Assembly: GCF_004193775.1 (NCBI RefSeq) | Contig: NC_041021.1 | Coordinates: 1,622,001 to 1,686,000 of the forward strand | Length of the DNA: 64,000 bases | Reading direction: 5' to 3' | Origin: Glycine soja | Lineage: Eukaryota; Streptophyta; Magnoliopsida; Fabales; Fabaceae | In this document: one piece after another, positions 10,511 to 23,860 of the stretch | Position numbering within the stretch: the first letter of the stretch is position 1 | How the letters are laid out: each line of letters opens with the position of its first letter | Made by a program: the position numbers and the translations under genes | The notes under the pieces: generated by a model | The model's input: only the letters and a program-made list of their open reading frames with translations | Told to the model about the DNA's origin: nothing | Databases searched by the model: none

Positions 10511-11935
10511 AGACATTGGACCTGCCAAGCTAATGACGTTAAAGAAGTGCTTATTGGGAGACAACCCAGGATTTCTTACTCTATCTCTCTTTTAGTTAAT
10601 TACATTATGTGTTTTTCTTCTATTTCTTAGGATAGTTGTGTTATTTCTTTTCTTTATTTTATTTTCATGCAATTTAATTTTAGTAGTTTAATTTCAGTCT
10701 GAGAATAAAAAATTTGCATAATGAAATGTAGGAAATCAGTAATGGGTTGCAACTTATTCTGGATGAATCGATGAATGAGATATACTATGTACTGATAAGA
10801 TGATTGTGAAAATTCTTATTCTTATGTGAGCAAGAGTTATTGTAAGTGATCAAGTATGAATCGAAAGCACAAGAGTGAACAGGTTAGCATGTCTGAACAG
10901 AAATCATGGTATGGTAAGCTAAGTAACTCATAATTGTCTGGTGAGTTGTGCAAACCTTTAACTGTCAGAGAACTATTGTCTTTAACTTCCTGGCTTTGCA
11001 TGATTCTTGGACTGTTTAAGTACATACATGAGGTGGAAATGATTAAGGCCTTGTTGTTAATTGTTTTTCACCCACTTAGCCAAATAGCCACACTGTCATG
11101 AATTGATAAATCCATTGCATCTTGTTGAGCCTAAAGTGAATAAATTGTCATTGAAACCCAAGCCGAATGAAAGTAATATTGATTGACTACCATGTCTTAG
11201 GATGTAAGAGAGCACTTATGAGTTACGAAAAATTTTCCCCTAATTTGGGGAAGGATTCTTGGGTGATTTTTGTTGCAGGGACATTAATAACAACACACAA
11301 AACCAAATGTAAATGGCAGCATGTGATCAATTGCTATAGTACTATTGTTAATTCAGTTTTATTGTTATTGTAAAAAAAAGTGTGTTTCAAATAAAGAGTT
11401 GATAGAAAATATGTGCCAAAGAAATTCTATGTGTTGTTGGGCTCTGAAATATGAGCCGTGGGTTGTCAAGAAAATATGAGGTATATGCTCTCTTAGAACC
11501 TAACTTTGAATCCAAAAAAAACCATGAGTTTCTTGTTATCCCAGCCACGTTACAAGCGTAAAAGTCCTTAGTGATCCACAGTATGTATATATGATTACCT
11601 TAACTGAGATGAGGTGCGAAGTTGGGAACATTACTCTCAGTATTTAAATTAAAAACACTCATAGTCGAGATACTTATGCGCTAAGGGAAACATAGCCTTG
11701 TGAGGAATGAAGTATGATAAATCAGCCTTGATGAAGTTCGAACTTGCTAACCTATTCCATCTTTATGTGTATTCCTTCATGCTTTTATCACAAGATCATG
11801 ACAAATGTAAGCTCAATGGTCAGTCATTGAAAGGTTTGAAATGATTCGCAGTTATCTCATGTGTTGGTACTTTGAAAACTTGTCAGAATTTTTCTTTTGC
11901 TTGAGGACAAGCAAATATTTTAATTTGGGGGAGTT

Positions 11936-12904
11936 TGATAACTATGAAATTTGAGTTTAATTGATAGTTAATTTTGACTAAGAATGATCAGAATTTATTT
12001 ACTTTACTATTGTTTTTTTACTGAAATAATGAGAAATTTAATATCATGTTAATTTTTTACTAGTAGGATTCAGAAGAAGAAAATTATAAGTGCATTGGAG
12101 GAAAATTGAAGCAAAAATGTGAAGAAAAAGTGGAAGACTGGGACAACTCACTTAGAGCACAAGACAGGCCCAGTGCGCCTCCTCGCTTAGTGACGAGCTC
12201 AAGCTTAACGGGAAGAAAACCCACAAAGAAGCCCAAAGGCGCGTTTAGCACGAATCTCGCGCTAAGCGCTTGATCACCGCCGTACTCGTTAAGCCCTCTT
12301 TCTATGTCCATTGTTCCCTTCTCCTCCTCTATTCATCCCTCTTCTTCTTCTATTCACATCAACCCTTAAAGTGTAAAACCTCTCATAACCATGAGAGGCT
12401 AGACCCCATTGTTGGGAGCCTAGGAGCCAAATGCCCATATAATGTAATCTTTCCTTACTATTTATTTAATGCAATGTAAATTTTTATTGTTTCTTTTATG
12501 TGCTTTATTGTTATTGTATGGTCCGATCATCCATGCATCTGTTTAGGGATTAGGCATTAGGAAGTGTTTAATCTCTAAAGAACTGAAAAATGACATCTAA
12601 ACAACTCATTACTAGGGATATAGTGATCTTGTTTTGCCTATGCATGCATCTCCAAACTTCATGCAATTTAGGAATTTGGGAGAGAGAATAGATAAATTAG
12701 ACTCTTCATTATGAGGGATCAAGGTTGAGTATCTTAGTAGATGTGGGTGAAAACATGAATATCATTAAATAGAAAAACACATTAATATTACATCAAGGGT
12801 AGTTAGTCATGCTAAGCCCCAAAATATTTTAAACTGGATTTAACACTCGGTTCCGAGTATTTTACTACTTGACACAAATTGGTACACTTGTTAATGAGTT
12901 AACA
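11936..12904 (+). mobile_element. 3' LTR of the deleted gypsy element (969 bp)
   Basis: It begins TGATAAC immediately after a polypurine tract and ends GTTAACA, giving near-perfect short terminal inverted repeats. The interior carries 'gcgctaagcgc' motifs (12240-12265) and a segment related to family A LTRs (12520-12900, including 'ggtccgatcatccatgcatctg'). A second LTR was not found, so no target duplication can be checked. Confidence 0.75.
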
Positions 12905-15600
12905 GACATCTTCTACCTTTAGTCAAACTATAAATACAATAAGAGTATTAGTAACACACTTTCAATCACATTTTTTATTTGGTTAATTTTTTTTAAAACT
13001 CTAAAATTAAGAAAAAAAATCATTAAATAAAATGTGAGACCCATCAAATTTTGTGATTTTTAATAAAAAAAATTATCAATAAAAAATAATGTATTTAAAT
13101 TTTTTTTGTTAAAGAGTATATTAAACCCTTTAAGCAAAATTGTATTGCTTTAGTATAATACTATATTCATATTCCTTTTATGTTTATTATTATCTTCATC
13201 TTTCCTATTAATGCTTATTTATAATCATATAATTAAATAAGAACTTATATTTTAAGCTTAATTATAAAGTTTGCTCAAACTAATTTATCTGAATAAATCT
13301 ATCATGAAATTTATTAAAATAAGTTTTAAAAAAATTATAAAAGACCATATTTTATTTTCATATATTCAAATAACTTTTACATATAAGTACACGAAACTAC
13401 TTTATATAATTTTCCACTGTGAGAATTCCTTATATAAATACACGAAATTAGAGTTATCGAAAAAAAAATTACACAATACTTTATATAATCTAGACACATT
13501 ATCTTCACATTGATAAAATGTTAAAAGAATTTCAAATATGTATTATTTTGTAAAAGACAAACTTCATTATGGTTTCCGAGGCTTTCTATTGTCTAGAATG
13601 GTCCCCTGGAAATTGAAGAATAAGTGGCATGCTTAGAACTCACCCTATTCATTTTAGAGTGCTTCATATTTTCAGAGGAGATAATTCATGTGAAGACAAA
13701 CCTGCTAACTATGCTTTTAATAACCAAGGGATTTTTTTGGGGGGGATATAGTGTTGCTTTTTGCTAGGAAGAGGAAGGGGAGGTCTGGTCAGGCGGCGGC
13801 GGCGTCGGGGAGGGTGGCAGCGGCGAATTCGGAGACAGTTTTTTGGTGATGGATTTGAGGGGCTCCTTGTGGAGGGAGAAGAGGGGTTGCGGCGGTGGGG
13901 TCGGCCGGCGGAGAGATGGGCATGGAGGGAGTTGGCGGAGGAGGTGGATTGGAAGGGAAGAGAGAGGCGTCAGGGAAAAAAAGGTATCTGATAGATGGGA
14001 TTTTGACACGTGTTCCTCAATCATCACCAAGTACATTCAGTTAAAATCGACCCTCCTTAGGGACTAAAAAATCACATTTTAATTTTCTGATCACAAAAAT
14101 AGACAAAAAAATAAATTTAGAGGACTAAAAATCAACTTTAAAATTTTAATGGATGAAAAATATATTTTAATTTTAATAAAATTATAATCATAAATTCTCT
14201 TCCAATGATGTGATATTATATGAAAATGTTGAACTTGTTGATACCAATAACTTATATAAATTAAACTATGCAAGCATACCGAGGTGAAAAAAAATTAAAA
14301 TTGTTCATAAAAATTATGGATACAATCATAAAAACATGATTGAGGTTTGGAACTCACCTTTTTTTTTATTGCATAATCCTAATTCTTATCTTCTTCTAAA
14401 TCACCAGACGGAAGCATTGTTTCACCACCCAATTAGTTACACCATAATAGAGATCATTGACAATCACAATTTTCAAATTGTTCCCCTTGTTAGATTTTTA
14501 ATATTCAGCTAAGTGGTGGATAAGGCAAGGGGTGGAAGCTAGGTGGGAAAATGATGGCATTAGAACATAGTAAAAGGAGAGGAGAAAGGGTAAGAGAATG
14601 AGCGCCAAAATTACTTTGAGAGGTAGAGAGAAGGGGATTTCCTGCAACATTTTCTTGAGTGATTGCATGTCGTGCATGTTTTCTTCGAGGTTGCACCACA
14701 CAAATGTCCTTAACACTTTACAATTTTATTTGAGTGAACATGAAGTCATTCTTTGACCAAGTTTTTTACCGCACATTATCCTTTCTTCCTTTTTTTATAT
14801 TTTAAATTGAAGGGTGGAGGTGGGAATGAGAATCTAAGGGAGAGAGAATTTTAAGGGAGATTAAATTATTATTTCCTTTTTATTTATAAATGTAAATTGA
14901 ATGTACTTTTTTTCATTACTCTATGTTATCCATTTCTTGATTTTTGCAAATTGCAAAATTTGAAGCAAGTTTTGTGATTCATCCAAGCTTTGTTTGATCT
15001 ACTTTGTTGTTAAGATTGATTATAATTACTAGGTGAGTTCTCCGTCAATTGAACTTTCAAAGCTTTTTGCAATGATATTCCTGCTAGAAAAATTTAAATT
15101 CATAAGTTGATTCATGAAGAAGAGGACGTAAAGACAAAAATGAAGCCTTGGATGTATAATGTCATAGTCACGCTCATGAAAGACCTCATGATATGGTTAA
15201 TGAATCGCTTTACTAAAATATTGTTATTTTTCAAAGAGAATTTTGGACATATGTTATATAAATTATTTATTGTTTGAAGAATTCGTACTACAAATATTTC
15301 CATTTGTCACAAATTTCATCTCAAAATTAATTTTTTTCAGAGATTTCCCACAGATTCACATAAATATATAAGTAACACATTGTTTATTATATTAATTCAT
15401 ATCATACAAATTGCAAACAAAATTAATATTATTTTTATTTACATATTTCAGATACAATTACAAAAAATTTATATTCTTTTGCTACATGTTTAGGACAAGT
15501 TTCAAATGATTTAATATTATTTTACTTGTGTGTTTCAAGCGAATTTCAAATGAAAATTGATATTATCTAATTTACATTTTTAATGAAATTGAGACAAATA
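12905..15600. other. Intergenic, AT-rich; no gene seen
   Basis: No coding region or RNA gene recognised. The one notable part is a GC-rich patch at 13760-13970 with CGGCGGCGGCG runs that is out of character with its AT-rich surroundings; frames there are open on both strands because of composition, and no domain is visible. Sequence after 15600 down to the sulfate transporter stop is probably its 3' UTR and downstream DNA. Confidence 0.6.
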
Positions 15601-15927
15601 AATATATACAATCTTATAATCTTTGCAAGTAGTTTGTTGAACTGGATGTGCTGAAAAGTGCTTGGAAATCAACTTCAACGATTGAATTAACAAGCAACAA
15701 GTAGTTCCCATACAAGTTACGACTACGATGCTTGTGAGGCAAATCTAGTAAGCACAAGCACAAATGACAAGGGTACACATTTCACTTCAATTGTTTAAAC
15801 TGTAGGATTTTACAATGATTGGTATTGCCATTAGGCAAATTCTATGCTAGTCTTGTAGTTGTTGCTGCTTCTATTTTTTTTTCTTTTTCTTTTAACTTTT
15901 GCTTATATATTTTGCTGTCTTATTTTA

Positions 15928-18900
15928 TCAATTATGTGACACAATTGTGTGTGCCCCTTCTGTAATGGTTGATGATTGGCCTTTCATTGCTGAAGAAAGT
16001 GAAGCTACAGCCTCTCCAACTGTCAAGAAAAGGTTATCTGCTCTTATGAAATCATTAGCTTCATCTGCTTTTTTAAGCTTTTCTATGACCTCAGCAAGAG
16101 GATTGACCAACACAAGCTGTCACAAACAACACACATGAATTAGTCACAGTTGCGACTTGAAACACACATACCAAGATGTGTAAAGTAAAAGTATGTCAGA
16201 GTTTAGCTTTCTTGCCTCAACACCTTTCTTTTCCAGTGTTGCTTTCAACTCCTTGAAAAGTGAGATTCCACTTGTGTCAACAGCACTCACAGCTGAAAAT
16301 TTCAAAGTGATACTCTTTTTTTTCATGATTAAATGAGTACTATTTGCAGGATAAGTAGGTAGATGAAATATGTTTAGTGATATGCTTGAATAGCTAGTGA
16401 ATTATTATTAGCTCAATTGCTTGATTCTATGAAAATGCAGTCTTACAAGTGACTATTTACTCCTCAACCTACTTAGATGGAGGTGTATTTTGAAAATGGG
16501 AAGTGGGAACATCCATAGATTATAGTAGGACTTATTTTTTGACCACTTCATTTTATTGGTTCAATAATCCAATAAGTAACAAAGAAATCAGGAAAAGAAA
16601 TGTTTTATCATTACACAAATGATCCCCAAAATTATGAACTGAATGTTATAATGTGTAAACTATGATTCACCTTTGTTCTATCTAATGAAGTTACCTGACA
16701 TTTCCAATACTAAGAATCGAAGGCTTAATTGTTCCTTTATGTTGTCTTCTTCTTCTTCAATCCATCTTAACGTTCTAACATAACATGTCAATAGTTGAGT
16801 AACAGGAGTAACATCTATGCACCAAAATGAAATTTATATCATGAAATTTACAAAGGTGAAACTAACCTCTCGTTGAGATATGTGATGTTGGCAAAATTGA
16901 TGGGAGCCTCAATGCTTAAAATAAGAAATCCAGGTATTCTCACAGCTTCCTTGTATTGATCAAGATTTCTATATATGTCTGTTCCTGGTATCTTCCCCAA
17001 CATCACTGTTTTCGGTCTCGTAATTTGCAAGAGTATCTTCAAAGTTGATAATCCAACCTGATCAATAGCATTGCCATCCCTTGTAAATAAAAAATAGCTA
17101 TATTTTGTTCTACTTGCATAAAAGGGTGCTAAAAGCATCCACACTATATTTTCTCTGCAGTCTAGTCACTCGGTCCCTTGTTTTTTTTATTTATCTGTAG
17201 GAATCGAAAATAGTACCAGAAAATTTGTAACAACTCATGCACCTGCTTAACCAAATACCAACTGAGCTAAATCTCTTGGTACTCAGTCCCTTGTTTAAAA
17301 TGCAGGAATATGATTTATACAAAAGCACCTGGTCTTGTTGAGCAAGGACTACAAAAATGCTTGAGTAGCTACAAGAATCAAGGGAATTAAAACCTTTAAT
17401 TTATCTAGAAAAACTAAAATACATTCATAGTCTTGTAGGTATTGTACATAAAGGAAAATCCATGATAATGTATTCACAATGTGAGTCATTAGCAAAAAAT
17501 TGAAGAAATAAATAAACTTACAGCAAGAGCAAGGCCTCCTTGGACAGAGATGAAAAGAACACCTAAGAAAGCAGTCATCATCACAACAAAATCGAATTTG
17601 TCGATCTTCCAAATGTTACAAGCAGCGGGGAGATCGATGAGGCCAATTACTGCTGTGACTATGATTGCGCCCAGCACGACATTAGGCGTGTATTGAAACA
17701 ATGGCATGAGAAAAAGGAGTGTCACCATGACTGTCACAGACATCACTACATTTGACACAGCTGTTTTTGCGCCTGCATTGTTGTTAACTGCTGACCGAGA
17801 GAAAGCACCTGAATTTCACAGTTTAAATATGTGGAAGTCTTTTGTTTCATTAGCCATCAGGAAAGCCTTTTGAAAAGGTTTTTAGGTCACAAAGAAAAAC
17901 CTGTTGTAACATAGCAGGAAGTGAAGGAGCCAACAACATTCATAAACCCAATTGCCATCATTTCCTTATTTCCATCCACTTTGTAGTTTTTGAGAGCTGC
18001 AAATGTCCTTCCTACTGCAATACCTTCCTGTTAAAAAACACATAAAGAAACACTTATCCATTGTCACTAATGAAACCAATTATGTATGTGTAAATATCAT
18101 ATATACTAACACAAGGAATGTTAATAATAAACTTTGTAACACATTCTTTCTTTCATACACATGATCTATTATAAGGAAAAATTTAGGTGCGCCCCACTAA
18201 ATATGAATGAGACTCATCATTAAAAAAAAACTCAAGCACTATGTTTAACCCATTGAACTAGACCATCTCAGTACATAGAGTGCTTCATTAAAAAATATGT
18301 TACTGCTGTTTTTTTTATTAAAATTTTATTTTAGATGCTTGTATGTTTACTTCAGGACTGAAATAAAAAAATTTGAAAGAAAATAAAAAAGAAAGATGGA
18401 AAAGAAAAATGTTAAGCTTACAGTGAGGGACAAAATCCCAGTGATAAGCCCTGTTTTCATGACTAGGTCCAGGTGACTTCCATGAAAGAGCAACATATTC
18501 CATGATGGAGGATTTATTCCTTCTTGCAATTTCCCAATCTAGCAACAACATCATCAAACAGAAACACCTTTGTTTAGTAATTAAGCTGATAATGATTTGT
18601 GGCTAAAAAATTGTCAGTGCTAGACTAATGTGGATTTCATACGCAAATAGTAAGAGTTGGGTGGGAACCGTAACTTACCACACTGATGCCATGATTTTGA
18701 GCCTTAATTGCAAAAACCAAGAGGGTAGAGATGATGACACACATAAGAGGAGCTCCAGCTGAGACCCAGAATAGTTTTGGTTTCCTTATGCTCTGCATGC
18801 ATTTATTTCCATGAGTTAGTCAATCCTCCCCTGCCTTCGTTTTGAGAGAAGTTATAATAAACATGTTTATGTCATTTTAATATTTTTGTTTGAACTAATC

Positions 18901-21900
18901 TAACATTTTAAACAGTTTTGTGAATGAGAAGATCTTGAATTTTATAGACCCCATTTTTAACTACATAGTCATTAATGGGTACTTTCCAAAAGATATTATT
19001 CAAATTCAAACTTGCCTTTACACGGACATTAAAAGAATAAGCTTTGATTTTTAATTAAAAAACTTTGAACAATACTAATTAGTCTAAAATATATTTTTAT
19101 TCCTAATAAATACTCAAATTTTATATTTGTTTCTAAATATTTTTTTCTTTAGATTGTGTCCTTAATAAAATAATAATTTTATTTTTCATATTTGACACTT
19201 TTTTTATTCCCTAATAAATTAATAAATTTTATATTTCTTTTTTAATAATTTTTTTCATTTATTATTAGTCTCTTTTTTTTTTCCTTCATAAAAAAAATCA
19301 TTCAAAGGGACTAATAATAAATAAATAAAACATCAAGAAATCAATACAAAATTCGTTAATTTATCATAGATAAAAAAGTGTGAACGATCAAAAATAAAAT
19401 TATTATTTTATTAAAAAATTAATGCAAACAAAAAATTTATTAAAAAATAAACACCAATTTTATTTATTTATCAAAAAGAGCTGAATCATATTTTAGCCTA
19501 CTAATTATATAATATTACTGAAAGTTAGTTAATAACTCAATATACACCATTTAATTTAATTCTATAATAATTTTGTTTTGCTTGAATGAATTTTAGCAGA
19601 ATCTACCTAAGAAGATTATAATTTTTCTCTTACAAAATTCACGTGAAAGTTTAGCTAATTATAAAAAGTATTAAAGAATTAATACCTAAGATCTTTTTTT
19701 TATATTAAAGTGTACAAATGTATTATACAGGGGACTGGTTCCGGATATTGAGTTATTGACTAATTGAATGGTTGATGTATGTATCAACTTGAATACAATA
19801 ACCCTTTTTGTTAGGATTACTTTTGTATAATACTAAAAATTGTGAAAAGAAAGTTGATTTTTTATATTATTTTATAACTTGATTTTCTCATGCTAAAATT
19901 GAAAAATATTATTGTTTGTCATCATTATTTTTGTTATGAGTTTATTCTTTAAGCTCGCTAATAAAGAAATATTGTTGGTAGAACATCTATTCACTTTATT
20001 TTTAATTAAAAATTATTATTTTTATAACAATTTATATAGCAAACTATACCACTAACAAAGAGAAAGAGAAAGAGAGGAAAGGTTGAAATGTAATAAATGA
20101 TGTGTTAAAAAAAGAGAAAAAAAATATTGTTATATGAATTATTTTGTAAACAACACAAGTCTAATTATAATACTAAATTGCATTTTGTTTAACAAAATTG
20201 GGGGCAATAATTGAATATTCATTAGATATGCACAGAATACATGTATAGACTTATGATATATGAACAGTATCTTTATAAAATGCCAGAATAGAAATGTATA
20301 GTAGAGATTTATTAAAGATTTAGCTTTTCTAAAACGAGAATACACATATATCTTAGATGAAAAAACATGAACACATATACATATATAAAATTAATTATTA
20401 AGTTATTAATAAGATAAATAAATAAATTATTAAGTTGTAAAAATCCAAATAATTAATTTTGTAATTATAAGCTATGATTAGTTTTATCTTTCAAAGTGTA
20501 ACTTTCTCATTTTTGTTATGACTATTGATTTTTTGGTGCATGCACATGTCCATACTCCACATAGACATATTATGAAGTTGTTAAAATCTTAATTATTAAT
20601 TTTTCAATTACAGGTTATTTATAATTATATATTTTCTTTAAAGTATAAATTTCTTAATTTATGTCATAAAGATTGATTTATGCACGCGCACACATGTGCA
20701 CAAACATATATAAAAAATAAATTATTAAAATATTAAAATTTCTTATTAATTTTATAATTTTATAAAATATGAAAATTAAATAATTAATAAAAATTATTGT
20801 GGAGTAATTAATCTCTTTCAGGTAATTGTAAATTTTGGTCAAGAAAGTCAAATTTTTTTATAGTATTTCTACTTGTCAAGTGAAGACACATTAAATATTA
20901 AATATTTTTAGATTTTAATACTATTAAATGCATTTCTTTTATATTTTTATGTAAAAAACATATTAAATATTTTTATAAAATAAAAAGTAGTTAAAAAAGT
21001 TATTATAAAGTAATTAATTTCTACAAAAGAAAAGAATGTACTGTGTACAGTAAAGGTAGGAAGGGAATGAACTTAAAGTTCACCACACCATGGCTATGAA
21101 TCCACTGTGTCAGTGGTCCTTAGCCCTAATCCATGTGTGTGAAAATTGGTACCTATGAATATAAAATATATAATATAGAATACTATGTTAATGGTTTTGT
21201 CTTTTTTCTTGAAAGTTAAGAACTTGTTAAGGATGACTTATGGTTGTTAGTGTGGGTGAGAAATCTAATAAGACAAAAAAATGAGAGAGAAAAAAAAAAG
21301 AAAAAATTATTGTAGGAAACTACGTACAACGTGTCTTGCTAATAGTAGTAGTACCAAGAAGCAAATCCCCATCAATATTGTTTGCCATGACCACTGTATA
21401 AAAACCACAGAAAACATTTTTGTAAGAAAGAATATAGAAGTAGAGTCCATTTTAGTCTAGAGACAAATTAAAGAACTGTGCCAGCAGTCAAATTCTGTGT
21501 GCTCGCGTGTTTCTGCTTAAAAGTTAAAGGAGTTACCTCATGTATATTGTGAAAAACAGAAGTCATAACAGGAATCAGACCCATCTGATTAGTGAAATGT
21601 GTGATTCCAAGCAGGCTCTTGAGCTGTTGCAGTGAGACAATAATAGCAGCTCCAGCCATGAACCCAATAAGAATGGCCTTAGATAGAAAATCAATTATGA
21701 AGCCTAGCCTGAAACCATTAAAACCAATACCTTGTCTTATATTGTCTTATAGTAGTATATTAGAATGATTCTTCATTCTTGTAGTTTTTCAGATTGAAAA
21801 AATAATTACAATAATTAAAAATTACGTGATATGGAAGGGACTAATAATTTTAAATTTTTTTAACAAAAAATATTAATCGTCAATTTTTTGTTAACATGAA

Positions 21901-22804
21901 GAATCGAACCCATGATTTTTTTATCATTTTTTTCTTTCTTAACCACCCAACAAACTTTATATCTCCTACTAATAATTCTAGTTACCTTAGGATTCCAAGC
22001 AAAGCTTGAAAGAGACCGGCAAATAATGTTGAAGTGAAAGCTAGCTGAAGAAACAGAATTGGATCTGTTGTGGGAGACACTTCCTGATGCAACATGGATC
22101 CCATCACAAGAGAAGCAATAGAAACAGGTCCAACTGCAAGGTCCTTTGAGCTTCCAAGAACAGCATAGACAAGTGGTGGAACAAAACTAGAATCTGAAAT
22201 GTGAAACAAGGCCAATCACAATAACCCATAAGCATGTGATGTAACATAAATTAGCACCAAACTAACTATGGCGATAAATCAATACACTTACAAAGTCCAA
22301 CAATTGGAGGAAGACTTGCAAGCTTAGCATAACTAATTCCCTGAATGACAAAAGTCAATAGTTGAATAAGAAAACCAAGTTAAAAATATGAGTGAACATT
22401 TTTTATGCGAGAACAAGTTCGAGCAGATTGTCTCCAATGAAGAATATAAGTGTTGTACTTTGTAACAAAAAAAGAAAAGAGGCAGAGTGAGAACTTGACA
22501 AAACCTGCGGGATGGCCAAGCTAGCAATAGTGAGGCCAGAAACAAGGTCAGATTTGAAGAGTTTGAGATTATACTTAGGACCCCATTGGAGAATAGGGAA
22601 CACATATTGAGCTCCAAGGATCAGTTTTCTCTTAAGAGGTTGTCCCTTGAATTGGCGCAGAGGATCATCAGGGAAGAAAGTTTCCTTGAGCCTACCCTTG
22701 AGTTTCTGAAGGGTGCTCTTGTGAGGTGGTGGCACAACTTGGTGCACTTCCATGGACATCTCTATGCAATGAGAATGCATAGTACATGCATTATTAGTCT
22801 CCAT
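15928..22804 (-). CDS. SULTR3;3: Sulfate transporter 3;3-like (SLC26/SulP family), 13 exons
   Basis: Exons on the minus strand: 22804-22505, 22340-22292, 22193-21986, 21708-21537, 21393-21328, 18792-18679, 18538-18422, 18027-17901, 17808-17522, 17057-16867, 16774-16695, 16292-16216, 16116-15928. They join in phase into 658 codons plus TGA. The product is an integral membrane anion (sulfate) transporter: a hydrophobic SulP core (about residues 75-500, with SLAIPQGISYAKLA and VYAVLGSS motifs) followed by a cytosolic STAS domain (about 530-640, with SAVDTSGISLF). From memory it is closest to Arabidopsis SULTR3;3 (631 residues). The first ATG (22804) has A at -3 and G at +4. Met18 (22753) is where the Arabidopsis protein begins, so the first 17 residues may be optional. 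All introns are GT-AG except intron 12, which is GC-AG. Group 3 members are linked to plastid or seed sulfate transport; the exact role here is inferred. Confidence 0.95.
16117..16215 (-). other. SULTR3;3: GC-AG intron 12 of SULTR3;3
   Basis: Exon 12 ends GAG at 16216 and the intron begins GCAAGA; it ends CAG at 16117. This join keeps the frame and gives the expected KKGVELVLVNPL sequence of the STAS domain. The nearest GT (inside GGTGTT upstream) would shift the frame, so the GC donor is the supported reading. The rest of the donor (GAG then GCAAG) matches the strong consensus usually seen at GC donors. Confidence 0.85.
18793..21327 (-). other. SULTR3;3: Large intron 5 of SULTR3;3 (2535 bp)
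   Basis: Very AT-rich, and far larger than the gene's other introns (92-464 bp). It contains a 417-bp MITE at 19082-19498. Donor GTACGT at 21327 and acceptor GCATGCAG at 18793 are clear. No gene or RNA recognised inside; short frames are compositional. Confidence 0.9.
19082..19498. mobile_element. Mutator-like MITE in intron 5 (417 bp, 9-bp TSD)
   Basis: Flanked by the exact 9-bp duplication TACTAATTA at 19073-19081 and 19499-19507. The ends are inverted repeats (GTCTAAAATATATTTTT at the left; the reverse complement of the right end reads GGCTAAAATATGATT). The interior is AT-rich and self-complementary, with no coding capacity. A 9-bp duplication is typical of Mutator-like elements. Confidence 0.8.
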
Positions 22805-23860
22805 TTTGAAGAGAACAGAACTTATATGAGAAAATGGTGTGTGGTGTTATTACTTATTATTAGGCTTCTTAGCTTCTTATTGTGGTTTGAGCAGTGATGC
22901 CTTTTGTGTGAGGCTCTCTCTCCCTGACCTACCCTTGTAATTAACACGTCCGCAAAACCGCTATAAAACAAGATTGCACCTATGTCAGCTAAAGTACAAG
23001 AGGATAACAACAAATTTTGGGATGTAATTTCAGAAAATCAAAACACGAGAAGGGATAGATTAGCGGGAGCTGTGCCTGAAGTGGGCATACTATACGGTTC
23101 TGCTGCTAAATATATTCTACACACTCTCCTCACAAATTTGGACACTCAATTTTTTTCAACCAGAGAAATCTGGTCCCACAGTATTTGTTCAAGTCATGTT
23201 AAAATTCAACACAAGTCATGAGTTTAAGTGAGATTGAGTTTCTTAAATAAGATATTGAGTTTAAATCTTATAAATAAATAAAAATAATATAATTAAAAAG
23301 AAAAATCTTGCTAAAAAATATTTTATTAATTATATTTTCTAACATAAATTAATCATTAATAAAAATAATAAATATTTTTTATGAATATCATAATCACATA
23401 AAAGAAGTCATGTTAAAATTCCATATCACTTCTGTGAGACTCTATGCTTAAGTTGATGAGTGAAATCATCACTTACTACAACATTCAACCTCCACTCGAA
23501 CATTACTGACATCAGGGACATCATTAGCAAAATGATTTGGCTCACAAATTCATACCAACGTGACGTAGTTCGTTCTTGAGTTTACGTGGCATCATTGCTT
23601 AGGTAGAGTTCTGGTCTCAACAATTGCCGTATTTAAGAAGGAATTTTTGCTTCGTATTTATCAGCATCTTAGCACAATTTGGTTCAATTTTTTTCATTAC
23701 TTCGATTGACTGATTGAATTTTTTTTTTCGAATGTATGTATTATTATTAAGACCAATTCCATATCCTTAGTTTGGGCCTTTGGGGTTGTCCTCAATCATA
23801 TAGAAATCATATATTCAGATAAAGCCACATATAATTAATAAGCTGTCTGTTTGATTTTTT
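22805..23860 (-). promoter_or_regulatory. Upstream region of SULTR3;3 (5' UTR and putative promoter)
   Basis: No gene. This is the DNA upstream of the first exon. A TATA-like AATATATTT (minus strand) lies near 23108-23116, about 305 bp upstream of the start codon; whether it is used is unknown. A sulfur-responsive element was not identified with confidence. A plus-strand frame over 22586-22897 is only the antisense of exon 1 and leader. Confidence 0.35.

Larger units (their letters stand above)
9743..12904 (+). mobile_element. Deleted Ty3/gypsy element: gag remnant, 3' region and 3' LTR
   Basis: In the plus direction the order is a gag-like remnant (about 9990-10225), a short 3' segment (10202-10565), untranslated sequence, a polypurine tract 'tttgggggag' at 11924-11933, and a 3' LTR at 11936-12904. 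Protease, reverse transcriptase and integrase are absent, so most of pol was deleted. No 5' LTR was recognised upstream, where tandem repeats and the other gypsy relict lie. It is a non-autonomous or dead derivative. Confidence 0.6.

Noticed and set aside
22586..22897. Plus-strand frame of 103 codons over SULTR3;3 exon 1
   Set aside because: Antisense shadow of the first exon and leader; no independent support.
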